A program made the position numbers and the translations under genes. A DNA stretch of 64,000 bases from Rachycentron canadum (Eukaryota > Chordata > Actinopteri > Carangiformes > Rachycentridae), in contig CM076661.1 in NCBI GenBank assembly GCA_038496675.1, positions 14,220,294 to 14,284,293 of the forward strand. Direction: 5' to 3'. The notes beneath the pieces were generated by a model. The model searched no databases and had not been told where the DNA came from. It was given only the letters and a program-made list of their open reading frames with translations. Of this stretch, positions 12,539 to 23,846 are shown in pieces (position 1 is the first letter of the stretch; each line of letters begins with the position of its first letter).

Positions 12539-12646
12539 CATCTGTGCAGGCTGGGTGATGAATGTCCAGAAATCCTCCTCTGCAGTCAGAGCCCAGTCAC
12601 TCTGTTTAAAGACTGACCACTTACTCAGAGTGCTTGAGTAATTAAC
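12539..12646 (+). other. fmn1: fmn1 exon 2, 5' UTR part
   Basis: Exon 2 begins after the acceptor at 12537-12538. It contains a second upstream open frame (ATG at 12558, stop TAA at 12639-12641), which ends five bases before the first candidate formin ATG, and the tail of a spliced upstream frame that starts in exon 1. Two upstream frames suggest that translation of the long isoform is restrained. Confidence 0.6.
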
Positions 12647-14171
12647 ATGGCACCCATCATGGAGGGCACACACACCGTCTTGCTCCTGTATGCACCCATC
12701 CGTGAGTTAAGCAACATCAGCCTGTATTTCCCCAAGAGGCGGGCCCCCAGCTTCAAGTACAAGAGCCGCGCCCCTCTCTCAGAAAGGGCTGGTAATGACC
12801 ATGACTGGGGAAAGGAGGATCTTGCGGTGTCCGAACAAAGAGGCCAGTCTTCCGACTCCTCAGGCGATCTCCTCGACTCCCAGCAGGCAACAAGGCAAGC
12901 TGTTGCAGAGCTCTACTGGCTCACGGCGGAGCACCATCATTTACTGGCGGATCTCTTATCACTGTGTAGGGACTGTGCCAACAAAGTCAGGATGGGTAAC
13001 CAGGATGGGAAACTCCAGGATTACATGGAGGGTCAGGAAGTTCACCTTGGAGGCCAGGTTCTCAGCAGCAGCAATCACTCTCGCACTGTGTCTGCAGAGC
13101 ACAAGAGAGCTACATCCAAAAGCAAGAAGCTGAAAAAGTTTGGAAGCAAGACGCTTGACAGCGCTGAGGATTTCCTGCACAGTAAGATGAAGAAGACGGT
13201 TGCAAGAGGAACTTCATATGTCAAAATTCCTGCTCAGAAAAGCATGTCTGTTTCTGCAGCCTCAGTAGTGGAGCTGATCCCAGGTACCACAGCTTCTGTC
13301 CATGTCTCTGACAGCTCAGTCACTGGCTCTTATGTCAGTGCAGTCAGTAATCCCATCCTGCCTATGGAGGAACCCTTCCAGATTGCTCGTGAGGGCTGGG
13401 ACTTCATGGAGGACAACCGGACTTTTGACCCTGACATGTATTTCTGTAATGACTTCTCAGAGTATGACAGTGAGCTGGGTTATGAGTCATCCTCTTGTAG
13501 CCTGATGGAAGGACTGACCCGACGAGAAAGTGGGAGTAACCTTCGACCGATTAAGAGGTTTGGCTCTCCAGTTGAGACATTATCCGAAAACGCCCCGACA
13601 GTCAAGACAGCTCAGCAGCTGTATGGTGAAATCAATCAGAGGAATACAGGAGTAATGGTGGTGGCTAAAGTGCAGGATGTGGAGGCGAAAGTGCAACACG
13701 TCAGTCATACAAGCCCAGATAAGGAAGGGCCAAGCAGAGACCACCTGCTGGCAGTTAGTAGAGAAAAGACAGGAACCAAGCTCTCTGAGGGCCTACAGTT
13801 GCCCCTGAACAATACTACTAACCCTTCAACCCAGGGCAAATCCCACATAAAGAGCCCCTCTTCTCCCTCTCTGGCGGGGGTCTTCAACACATCTTTCCCT
13901 GCCTCAAACAGCCTCCAGAGCATGTCCCCAGTCCTGTCCCCTCTGTCTTCCAAGCAGGCAAGTCCCCAGCTCAACCACCGCATCGTACTGCTGTCAGATA
14001 AGGACGTCAACCCAGATCAAGACAACACCAGTAACACAGACGAGCCCAAAATCTTCACCGAGGTCATCGACAAGAACGGCAACAAGCGGTGTGTCACCCA
14101 TCTGGATCTGAACCTCAGCAGGCAGCCAAGCATCTCCAAGTGGAATTCTTCCAGCAACTCCACAACAACAG
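12647..14171 (+). CDS. fmn1: fmn1 exon 2: long-isoform N-terminus
   Basis: Encodes 508 codons plus one base. The first ATG (12647) gives MAPIMEGTHTV; the ATG at 12659 gives MEGTHTV, which matches the mammalian FMN1 start (MEGTH). Both have A at -3 and G at +4, so four extra residues are possible. Conserved points: the PI.EL..ISL..PK stretch near residues 18-30; MGNQDGKLQ at residue 116, equal to MGNQEGKLQ inside mammalian FMN1 and to the very start of FMN2; VVAKVQDVEAKVQHV near residue 340; and SPVLSPLSSKQASPQLNHRI around residues 426-445. The rest is low-complexity, serine-rich and poorly conserved. Donor CAACAG|GTAAGT at 14172. The frame runs on into the intron to 14212, which would truncate the protein if the intron were retained. 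Confidence 0.92.
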
Positions 14172-15189
14172 GTAAGTTATTAGAAATCACACTGCTCCCT
14201 GGAGTGGTTTGAACACACTGATTCATGCTCAAGCTCCCTGCCTTGATGTGAATATTGACATCCTGGCTTTTATCATCTCGGAAGCATGAATCATTTGTCA
14301 GAATATGCCCTTCATCTGGCGCTGCTGGTGCCGGCTCTCTAACAACAGAACAAGAATAAGATGCTTTTGAGAGAGTGTGTTTGTTTGTCAGACCGACTGC
14401 TTGAGGTTGTAGCTGAAACGCTCCAGCAATTACTCAGCAGCATTGTAACTAACACATATTTTCTAGGCAAGGAGTTTCACTTTGTCACTCCAGCTGTTAT
14501 CTAGTAAACTAGCTAGGCCAATGCATAGACATTGATTTGCAAAATAGCCCTGTTTGTCCTGTTAGTTTTTAACCGCTGTGTTCTTGCCTTGGCTTTGACA
14601 TGTGACCACAAATTAAAAACTACCCAGCTGAGTTGTACAGGGGGTAAGCAGAGCCTGAGAATGGTTTCGCTGATGATCCATTTTAACTCTCTCCATGCCG
14701 CAGTGAAGGCGGAGATTAGTTGGAGTGTCTCAGATCAAAGGCTCAAAGTTGACACAGAGTTCGACTTGACCAGGGTTTTCATGAGCACAGTGTTAACTGA
14801 AGCATTGCCAATTTGGACTTGGAGCGATCTGCCATCCCTCCTATAAACCCACCTCCTACCTTATTTCACAGGAAGTTGACAAAGGATCAGGGACCCAGCA
14901 GGGACAAGGGTCACAGAAAGAAGGATTAGAGGTTCATTATTTGCAGAACCCTTTCCCCCTTTTTATAATCTAGGCTATTGTATGTCATGCTTGCAATGAC
15001 AGAATAAATGGATTTAAACACTCAAATCATACATAATCTTTGCAAAGCCACAATAATGTCACAAGCTTAGCTCAGTGGTGTCAGTCTGATTTTTCATCAA
15101 TGACCACTGGTCAGTCTTTCTTCTCTTTCCAGCTTCTATTTAGCACATTTGGTCAGGCTTTCATCTGTGGTTTCTGTGTCTGTGTAATG

Positions 15190-15229
15190 TTCATACACCT
15201 TTACTGCATGAACTGTAAAGGTGTATGAA
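15190..15229. repeat. Perfect 15-bp inverted repeat with A-tract
   Basis: TTCATACACCTTTAC (15190-15204) and GTAAAGGTGTATGAA (15215-15229) are exact reverse complements around a 10-base loop, and an A run follows to 15239. It would form a strong hairpin in the fmn1 pre-mRNA. Confidence 0.85.
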
Positions 15230-18200
15230 AAAAAAAAAAGCACAACCCAAGCTGATGCTGTTGGTCTAATGCTTAAGTGAGTTGTTGTTATATTGGCTAC
15301 CTCTGTAATCCTCCAGACAGTGTCTTGCAATCTTTGATTTACTCTGCAAACAGATGGCTTCCATAGATTATGTAATTTACTAATAGACTGTAGATATTTG
15401 TTGGACCTTTTTTTTTTAATGTCGGTGCAAGCTGTTTTATCCCTATTTTAAGAGCAATGCTGCATTTTTAATAAAGCTTTAGAGTATTGGAATTGTTACA
15501 TCATAGATTAGTATTAGCTCAAGCAACACAGCCAACAATACTCACATCAGCTGAAGTGAGAATGAGTGCTGAGCTGTGTGGAGCCAAGCTAACTGGTGGA
15601 TGGGGGAATGAATAACCCGGCTTTACTCATGTGGTGATAATTTGGATCAATTCCCACTGAAATGACACTGTCCCTGTGTGCCCATATACGACTTGGCATG
15701 CACACAGATACAACACATTCACTCACTATAATGTACACATGCACATAATCTCCAATGTCCTGGCTTTAGATTTTACCCCTTTTTTTTATTACAGATACTG
15801 TTTTGGGTTTTTTTTGTTTGGTTTTTTTAATTTCCTGTGTATTAGCTTGAATAAATATCCTAAACAGATGTGTGATATTATAACACATAAGTAATCTGTG
15901 GGACTGTGAAAGAAAAAGATATGCTGACACTGTGCTTCCCACATGCTTCATGCTGCGCAGCCTTACAGAGTGAAGGCTGAAACCTTTAATCTTCAACAAA
16001 ATCCCTTTGTCAATTCTGCTACACTTTAGCTATTTACTGAATCGCCCTTGTGTTGCTTGATAATTGAATACCCTTCAGATGTTAACACAGATAAATGAAC
16101 ATCACAGGGTCCAGCCAAAAGGGCTAAGTGGGTCATTGTGAAGCTCAGGCCTTCATGGTTTGAAAATGTCTAACTAATTATGATCCCGGCTCTTTAATCT
16201 GTGCTCTCTTATTGAAGCTCTGTGTTTATTAATAAGTGTGATCATGCAGACAGAAATTGGTAAATTTACAGTAACAAATTCTAATGCTCCTGCACTGCCG
16301 CACGAATATTTTATGCATTTTACTAAAGGTGTTTTATGTGTGTTTCTCTTTATGTTAGCATCTGTGTTGCTTGTTCTCGTATTCTGAATAAGCGGTCAAC
16401 CTCAACATTGTATCAAAGCTGAACAAAAAACTACAGGTAGTTTCTAATTAAAAATCAAAACCATCTGTTAAAAGATGCTGTAAAGCTCTGTAGAGCTGAG
16501 AGGAAATGCAGCCTCAGGTGATAACTCTCCCTTTCACATTACATGCAGTTATTTGATAGTTATGATAGTTTTGTTCAAAATATTTATTGTAGATGTTTTA
16601 AAAACTATTATCAGGCCAATCAGCCATTGTTGACTCTCCTTCTCCTTTTACTCTACCCTTCCTTAATTCCTTACTTATTTTATTGTCTGACATATGGCAG
16701 GCAATACCATAATCAGATTACCCAATATGATCTACCAAGGTCATCTGAAACTGATCAGCACAGAAGAGTGTATCACCCCACTCTCCCCTCCAGCTGTCAT
16801 TCTGCACAGAGCGCCATGCATCATTGTTCACCCAATGAAGACAAGGGCCAGCTCTGTTCAGATAATGAAGAGGATTCTGCCTAAATCAGCTAAAAGAGCT
16901 TCTCTCTCAGTCTGTCTTGCACTGTGCCTCTGAGCTGCATACAGACACAGGGCACAAAGGGCTTTCTCATATAATATAATATTATTTTCTTTAACAAATG
17001 ACTCCTCTGCTTTGCTATTTTAGCAATTTCTAGCTGTCCCATCTCATGCTTATGGACTACACTCACCAGTAGACTGAAGCAAAGATAACCAAATTTCTCC
17101 CAGGCAGTGGCCTGCCAGGCCCAATGAATGCACTCGTCCCTCTTCCTTCAGTTCTGTATTATCCCATCAGCCTCCAGAGCTGCATTTCAAATGAGTAATG
17201 ATGACTCTCTGAGCATCATGTCATGCTACATCTCTTCTCTGGCCCTCAGGGTACCACGGCACTCTTCCCTAGGTTTCCACTTGTAGCTGCCTTTTTATTT
17301 ATATGGACCTCAGTACTGACAGCCAAACCAGCCAGTCAATCAGCCAGTCTGACAGGTATGCACAGCCAATAAGCCTGTGTGGAAAAACAGCTGTGACAGG
17401 CTCAAAAGAAGCTGGGTGATTTATAAATCCTGCATTTTTCATGATTTATATAAATGTCTATGATCCTCCTTCCTGGCTAAGTGATGGAGGGGCTGGAGGC
17501 TTCCAGATGTACTCACCATGCTTCATGGCCCAATTCTTTTATTTTGAATGATGAGGTTATAGATTTTTAGTGGATAAAATAGGGCAACGGACACACGAGG
17601 CAAAGCTGTTGTGTCTTTAAAACGAGTAAGAAACAGTGGATATGGAGTGGTGTTAATTTGTGAATTTTCCAAGTTTATAGAAATGCATATAGATATTCTG
17701 ACCAGTTTGGCTGGTCATCTGGTAACAGTATTAAAGAATTGATCAGTTTAACCTCAGTGTATCAGCTTCTGACCACTGGATGAGTGATGACTAGCTGACA
17801 CAGTGACAGGTGGATTAATCCATCACTACTAACACCCACCTTTCAGAATCAGACAATTAGATGGTATCTGGGCCGGGCAAAACACAGATACTTTATTGGT
17901 AAAATGATAATTCTTATACCATTTAAAACACCATACTCACACACTTTCAAATAACTTTCCATGTCAAATTACTGCACAGTCAGTCAACACCTGCGGGTTT
18001 GCACTAAAAAAACACCTGTATTTACTGTAAATGTTTTTATGAAAGTAGACTGCTGACTTTGTCAAAGCGACAATATTTGTTGCACTGTTGTTGTCTTGGG
18101 TTCTGTCAAATCAAACTGTGTGTCAGCCACCAGACAAACACAATCCGCTCTGCACTCTGTGTTCACTCAGTTACGGACACTGTGATTCAGTCTTGGCTTT

Positions 18201-18273
18201 TAGAGCAGAAGGGAGGGAGATTAAATGTCAATAAGCGCACAGTTCTCCCAAGCGGCAGTGAACTTAAGCTCAC

Positions 18274-18275
<2 letters not shown>

Positions 18276-18367
<92 letters not shown>
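18276..18367. repeat. (TG)n microsatellite
   Basis: About 46 uninterrupted TG units in fmn1 intron 2. It is probably length-polymorphic and a candidate Z-DNA-forming tract. Confidence 0.95.
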
Positions 18368-18368
<1 letters not shown>

Positions 18369-20345
18369 ACAAACATGCACATACAAATATGGTACCCCCA
18401 TTACCTAATGCATCTAAGAGTTGCTTCTCCCCATCTGTTTGCAGTTTATACATTGTGGTGTATTACCTCCACTGCAGTGTTTGACTACAAGGAGAAAGAC
18501 ATGTCCTTTGCTCTGCCTGTCCAGATGATGGCAGTGTGGGGCACCTTATACATTTTTAATTTAGTGCCTGGTGCGCTGTCAATCAGGAGAAGCATAGCCA
18601 CACATGCACAATCAAGCCTCAGACTGTTTAACCACAATGTGTTTTTTGAGGTATGAAATAAGTGTCCATTTTTTCCCTCTTCCATACATTTAATTTTTGG
18701 TGACAGGTTTATGTCCACACACAAACGAACCAGAAATTATGTAGAGAGCTGTTTCTGCTCAGTAGTTTCTTTCCTTGGCACAGACTGGGCCTAGTCTGCA
18801 TTTGGAAGTGCCCCAGCCTACAGTCAGCAGTTCCCACTGCGGGACCATGCAGCGCAGCATTATCATAATGAAAAGTTATTAATCTAATCCTACTTTTTTC
18901 CCCCTGCCTTCCCAGATAACTGGAGCGACTGCAGGCATTGCTGCTCTCTCATAATGACTGATTGTGGTAGAACACAGAAGCTGAATTTCAGTGCTTCCAT
19001 TTTTCATTGAAGCCCTCCCAGTTAGTGGTGAGTGTGTGTGGGCTCTCATAACTAAATTCAAAAGCATTTGGCTGAGACTTTGACTCTGGGGATCCAGTCA
19101 AGAGGACTTCCAAGTCCTTAGAAGTGGCTGCTATACAGTAATGTCACACACCCTGTTCAAGGACACTCATGACATGGGATATTTTAGCATCTCCCCGAAC
19201 AGGAAGGGATGGGCATTTCTTAGTTTCCAGATCATAATTCTGCCTAAACAGGTCAAGGTGTTGTCTTACAACTGGAGGAAATTGAGGTCACCAAGTGTCG
19301 AGAGTTGTTCCCTCCCCCACAAAGTGTTCTCTTATTACTCTTTACCCTTCACTTTTTTTTTTTTTTCCCCCAGTCTCGGTCTTTTGACACAGTGAAAGCA
19401 TGCATCAAGGCAAGATGTATCATGTTTCTGTGCACGTGAGTAGTTGATGAAACAGCATTTCTGCTTCAGCAGCCTGGTTTCTGAAGTTAATATCATTTGA
19501 TTTGTTCAGGCCATAACCCACAAGGAAGGCTGTGCTGGCCCAGGCTGTGTCTGCATTGTGTCAGCAAGCAGTAAATATTAAATGCCAGGTGCTTTGAAAT
19601 GCTCAGAGTGAATAGGAACTCCCCACCATACTGTGGCAGAGGCAGCACAGAGGAGGCAGTTCCTATTGAAATTTTAATTTTATCCTGTTTTAGCCATTTT
19701 ATAGGTGGAGTTTACCTGTGGTATTTCTATATATGTGTGTGTCCTTGGTCAGGAGAGGGCAGTCTCTCCCAATCTAAATTAAGATTGTTTTGTACTTCCA
19801 CTTCTTTCTTTAGAAGACTGACCACACAGCCTCACACAAATCACCCAGCCCTGTTTTTAATTAAATTTATTGTACTGCAGTGGTAGAGCTGAGCCAATGC
19901 ATGAGCAATGCCATGCATCAGTTAAAATGAACATGTCTTGAATGTAAATCTCATTAGATGTAGTATTTATTTTTGAGACTAGTGCTTTGCAGCCATTTTT
20001 TTTTTTTTTTATTGAATCAGTGTGGCTTTCCCTTAGTGTTGATGACTGGAATGGGGCAGGCTAAGTGCAGATAAAAATAACTGTGTGCCTTCAAGCTTTG
20101 CAGCTAAACATGGGTCTCTCTTGCGCCCTGTTTGATGCTAAAAGCCTCTGATGCCATCTTTCCACCTTGCTCCACTTTTATAGCCCATGGAGGCCACACA
20201 GAAAAATAAACTGCCTCAATCTGTGCTGCCTATGAAGCCTGGCCACACCTGATAAGACCTGTGTTTTTCCGTGCTGTGATTCCTTGCACAACATAGAGCT
20301 TTAATTACCCTGTGGTCATGTATTTGTGTTTGTGTGTTTCTTCAG

Positions 20346-20512
20346 AGGATTCCCTCTTGCGTCAGGATGATATTTGGATGCTGGATGGCGATGACCCTCA
20401 GGAGCCCCTTTCACGTGTTCCACGGCCTGAACACCTGGACTTCCTACGCATCACACCACCCGAGGATGACATCATTGGGGACACACCCTACTATCCCAAA
20501 CTGGAGTGCACG
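20346..20512 (+). CDS. fmn1: fmn1 exon 3: acidic segment of the long isoform
   Basis: With the single G carried from exon 2 it encodes 56 codons starting EDSLLRQDDIWMLDGDD, containing RVPRPEHLDFLRITPPEDD and ending YYPKLECT. The RITPPEDDIIGDTPY stretch is one I recall from vertebrate formin-1 long isoforms. Acceptor TTTCTTCAG, donor ACG|GTAAGG. It ends in phase 0, so it can join exon 4 at 25666 in frame. Confidence 0.9.
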
Positions 20513-21499
20513 GTAAGGCCCCTCAAACATGGGCAGCACAAACATTTTAGGGTCAAAATGAGCTGTAATGGACATTTCACATTCAGAGCAGTGTACCATG
20601 GCATTTAACCCCCTTCTTGGGACTCAAAGGGATTTCTCTCCACTCGGGCATTTAATCACCTGATTGTGAATTCCTAGAGATGGATTAACAGGTCATGGAT
20701 TCTAATCTGCAAACCAGGGTCCTAAGCCAAATCTGACTGAGATCATTCCACTCAAACCTCTCTTGTTCAGAAGAATCTGAACCTCTCTTGTCAGCCTTTT
20801 TGATCATGTATTGAGGACGTAGAGAGTAAAGAGGGGGACTTCCCTGTGTTATTGGGCTAAAGTTGCAACACAAGATACACAGAGCATGTGCTTTGGGTAA
20901 TTCATCTGTATGCATGACTTCCAAAAAGCAGAAAACTATGCATTTCAAAGTGGCATGTATATTTTAATTATCCTAATAATTTATTAGGAACAGCCAAAGA
21001 ACTAACAGCACTCATAAATCATCAAAAATATTTTCCACTTCAGTAAGTAAGTCTGTCCAGATTCCATCATGCTGTCTAGCAAAAGCATTCATTCCTTTGG
21101 CAGATGTGGCAGATAATCCGGGTGTTGTTTAAGGTGCGTAGAGTAGCTATGCAATACCATAAATAATTTTTTCCTCAAGGCACAATAGGTGACCTGACTG
21201 TGAGCATGATCAGTTAACATACCATTACAAAGGCCACACTGTACAGAATTAGGCCCTCTGCATTGTAGTGGAAGTGACAGCCATCTCACTTATTGGGCTG
21301 GAGCATGGCTTCTTTGTCACCATCATCCATTTTCATGTCCCTATCATAGCACATCAATTGTAAGCGATGTGATCTGGGAGTGTTGTAACAGCTGAACTCA
21401 CATTGTGATGACTGTAGATTGGATTTGACTTTTTTTAATATATGTTGTGTTTACATGATCAGGAACATGTACAGTGTGTTCAAAAGTACATTCTTCACC

Positions 21500-21870
21500 A
21501 CTGAGATGGTATTGGGCAGGTGATGAGAGGTACCTTATTTCCTCTGAATGTGACGCCTTTCCAAATTATATCCAATCAAATAGATTTACTACAGGTGGAC
21601 TCCAATCAAGGTGTAGAAACATCTCAAAGGTGATCAAGAGAAATGGGGGGAACCCGAGCTAAATTTCAATACTGTCGATGTGACATTTCAGTTTTTCCTG
21701 TTTAATATATTAAATTTGCAAACATTTTTTAAATTCTGTTTACACTTTGTCATGGTGGAGTATTGAGCGTAGATTCGTGTGGGGAAAAAATGAATTAAAA
21801 CAATTGTAGCAAATATAACAAAAACTGAAAACGTAAAGAGGTCTGAATACTTTGTGACTGTAAATGAATA
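21500..21870. mobile_element. Tc1/mariner-like DNA transposon remnant (one end)
   Basis: The phrases GGTGGACTCCAATCAAGGTG, GTAGAAACATCTCAAAGG, TTTGTCATGGTGGAGTATTGA and the terminal GGTCTGAATACTTTGTGACTG correspond to the end region of a widespread fish Tc1-like family, whose inverted terminus reads CAGT...AAAGTATTCAGACC. No transposase frame survives and I do not see the opposite terminus, so this is a truncated fossil. Confidence 0.75.
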
Positions 21871-23608
21871 ATCATTACTGTGCTGATATATGTGCCAGAT
21901 ATCAGTTCACATCACAGCCCTGTCTATCAGTGGTGGCTCTTTCTATTACAACCTCTGAGGTGATTTAACATGTGTGTATGAAATACAGCTGCTCTTTCAT
22001 AACTTAATTCCTTGGCCACAGAAACACCCCTTTCTATTTGTGGCTTTCTTCTTCTGGATGAAAAAAAAATCCCCAATTTTAGGGCAATACAGTGTTTTGT
22101 TTTGTTTTTTTTTGTTTGGTTATTATTATCATTATCATTTTTACAGTAACAAAGAATACCTGTTTGGGGATGAATTTACAACATTCACACAGCTTCTTTT
22201 TCTTGGATGATTTGTTCTTCCATTTCTTAAAGAATGCCCACTCCTCCCATTTTTTTTATTAGGATCAAAACAATAATTGACTTGAGAAAAAAATGTATAC
22301 ACCGTGATATTAAACTCAGTTACTATAACTACTGTAGCTATAAATGAGTCCTTTGTGTCTTCAGCTGAGAGTTTGAAGGAATTCATTCAAGTTTGACCTT
22401 TGGTTGTTGGGGGCAACCACGATTTGAAAAGTCCAGCACTCCAAACCACTTGACTGGTACTTACACAAAAATCTGTCAAAACTTGGAGCTTGTTAAATCT
22501 AAGAGAAGCTAAAAAAGATCATTTAAACATTGCAGAAGTTATTTCTTTCTGCTTTTTGTTTTTTTCTCAACAAAAACATTTGCGTTCCTCTTTTAACCGT
22601 CAATTGCAATGTCTGTTGTTAGCTCTTGACTGTTGTTAGCTTAGAAATGTTTTAAACCTCCTTAGAAACCATGGCATCAAAACAAGATTTTTAGTTTGAA
22701 TTGAGCCGTCACAGCTCAGTATATAGAGAAAGTTGACATTCATGCCTGAGGTAAGTAAATTAAACTCACTTATTTTTATTTTATTTTTTTGTTTTTTTGT
22801 TTGTTTGTTTTTTTTTCTAGCTGAACTCAATCCTGTTTTTGTCTGAGTTCATGAGCTGCTAATCGCACATTAGCCACTGAGCCTGTTAGCCGGAGCTGGG
22901 TGTAGCCTCGCTGCATAATCACCACTTCTTAAGCCCTGTACAGCAGTAGCTCACCACTTAATGGTGCAATGCTGCTTTACCGGACCTCTGCAGCTCTCCA
23001 CCTGACCACATACCCGTGACTCCTCTGTGTTTACTCTGTTACCTCGGCAGCCATTTTACGGAAGTGAGCAGAGGTAATCAGACACCTGTGGTGCTGGGCT
23101 CTGCAGGTCCCCTCCCAGGAAGGGAGGGACCTCAGGGGAGGGTGTCCTCAGACTGGGCAGACCAGTGAGACACTTCTTTTTTTTTTTTTTTTTTCTTTTC
23201 AACCTGAGGGTTTTTTGTTTTTTTTTTTCCTCTCCTCACAACAGTACACAAGGCTTTCACGTAAAGGGAGACAGACATGCTAAAAGGAGGAGAAGCTCAC
23301 AGTAGAAAAAAACTTCAGTCATGGAGTCCACATAGTCCACAACTTTCTGGATAATACCGCTGAGCTTGTCGGGACATTTGGAAATGCTTTTGTGAGAGGC
23401 AGTTGAACTCTGTTCTCCTGCTCTCCCAGGGAGATTAGAGCAGGACATGCTTCCAGTCAGTGAGCAGCTTGACTTCACTTGAAGCGCCATGGGAATCATG
23501 CTCACACTGAGGAGACTGAACTGCATCATGGACATACAGTCAGCAGTTGTTTTCATATGATATAATGAAAGTCTGCTATATGCAACTTGTTTGTGTGTAC
23601 CTTAACAG

Positions 23609-23652
23609 GATTACCAAGTAGCGTTGTTACGACCGACACCCTCCTAAAGAAG
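23609..23652 (+). other. fmn1: Possible small cryptic or non-coding exon
   Basis: Bounded by an acceptor-like TGTACCTTAACAG and a strong donor, AAGAAG|GTAAGAGG. If spliced after exon 3 it would add 12 residues and then a stop (TAA), so it would act as a poison exon. It could equally be a 5' UTR exon of the short isoform, spliced to the acceptor at 23813-23814. Low confidence without RNA data. Confidence 0.25.
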
Positions 23653-23814
23653 GTAAGAGGACGTGGAGAAATTAGCTCATACAAAGGCCTTTTGTTCCCA
23701 GCCAACCGTAGAGGTGGAATAAGAGCTGCTTGGATAACTGGAGGTGGGGAGATGAACCTTTTATGACACTTTCAACAGACACTTTGTTAAAGCTTCTACC
23801 TCTGGTTGCTCTCA

Positions 23815-23846
23815 GTTGGCGTGTTGGTGTGACGCTTTGAGCAAAA
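23815..23846 (+). other. fmn1: Probable 5' UTR of the fmn1 short-isoform exon
   Basis: A very good acceptor (TACCTCTGGTTGCTCTCAG) ends at 23814, so this exon may itself be spliced to an upstream leader. Alternatively the leader is unspliced and begins further left. An in-frame TGA at 23829-23831, 18 bases before the ATG, excludes coding read-through from upstream in the short-isoform frame. Confidence 0.4.

Larger units (their letters stand above)
14172..20345 (+). other. fmn1: fmn1 intron 2
   Basis: 6.2 kb between GTAAGT and the acceptor TGTGTTTCTTCAG. It holds a perfect 15-bp hairpin (15190-15229), a 92-bp TG microsatellite (18276-18367), T runs near 15409, 19354 and 19997, and otherwise unique sequence. 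Frames through the TG repeat read as poly-Cys/Val or poly-His/Thr and are artefacts. The block at about 17040-17530 is unique and mixed in composition, a weak regulatory candidate. Confidence 0.8.
20513..23814 (+). other. fmn1: fmn1 intron 3 (upstream of the alternative first exon)
   Basis: For the long isoform, intron 3 runs from 20513 to 25665 and contains the alternative first exon. This part holds a Tc1-like transposon remnant (about 21500-21870), T-rich runs near 22104, 22785-22818 and 23178-23228, and a possible 44-base cryptic exon (23609-23652). The region just before 23815 is presumably the promoter or 5' UTR of the short isoform. I cannot identify its transcription start. Confidence 0.6.

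Noticed and set aside
14172..14212. Extension of the exon 2 frame into the intron
   Set aside because: A consensus GTAAGT donor at 14172 and a phase-matched exon 3 argue for splicing; the extension would only appear with intron retention.
18059..18656. Long frames with poly-Cys/Val and poly-His/Thr on both strands
   Set aside because: They are translations of the TG microsatellite at 18276-18367 with no splice or family support.
20513..20608. Extension of the exon 3 frame past its donor
   Set aside because: The coding similarity stops at the GTAAGG donor and exon 4 continues the protein in frame.
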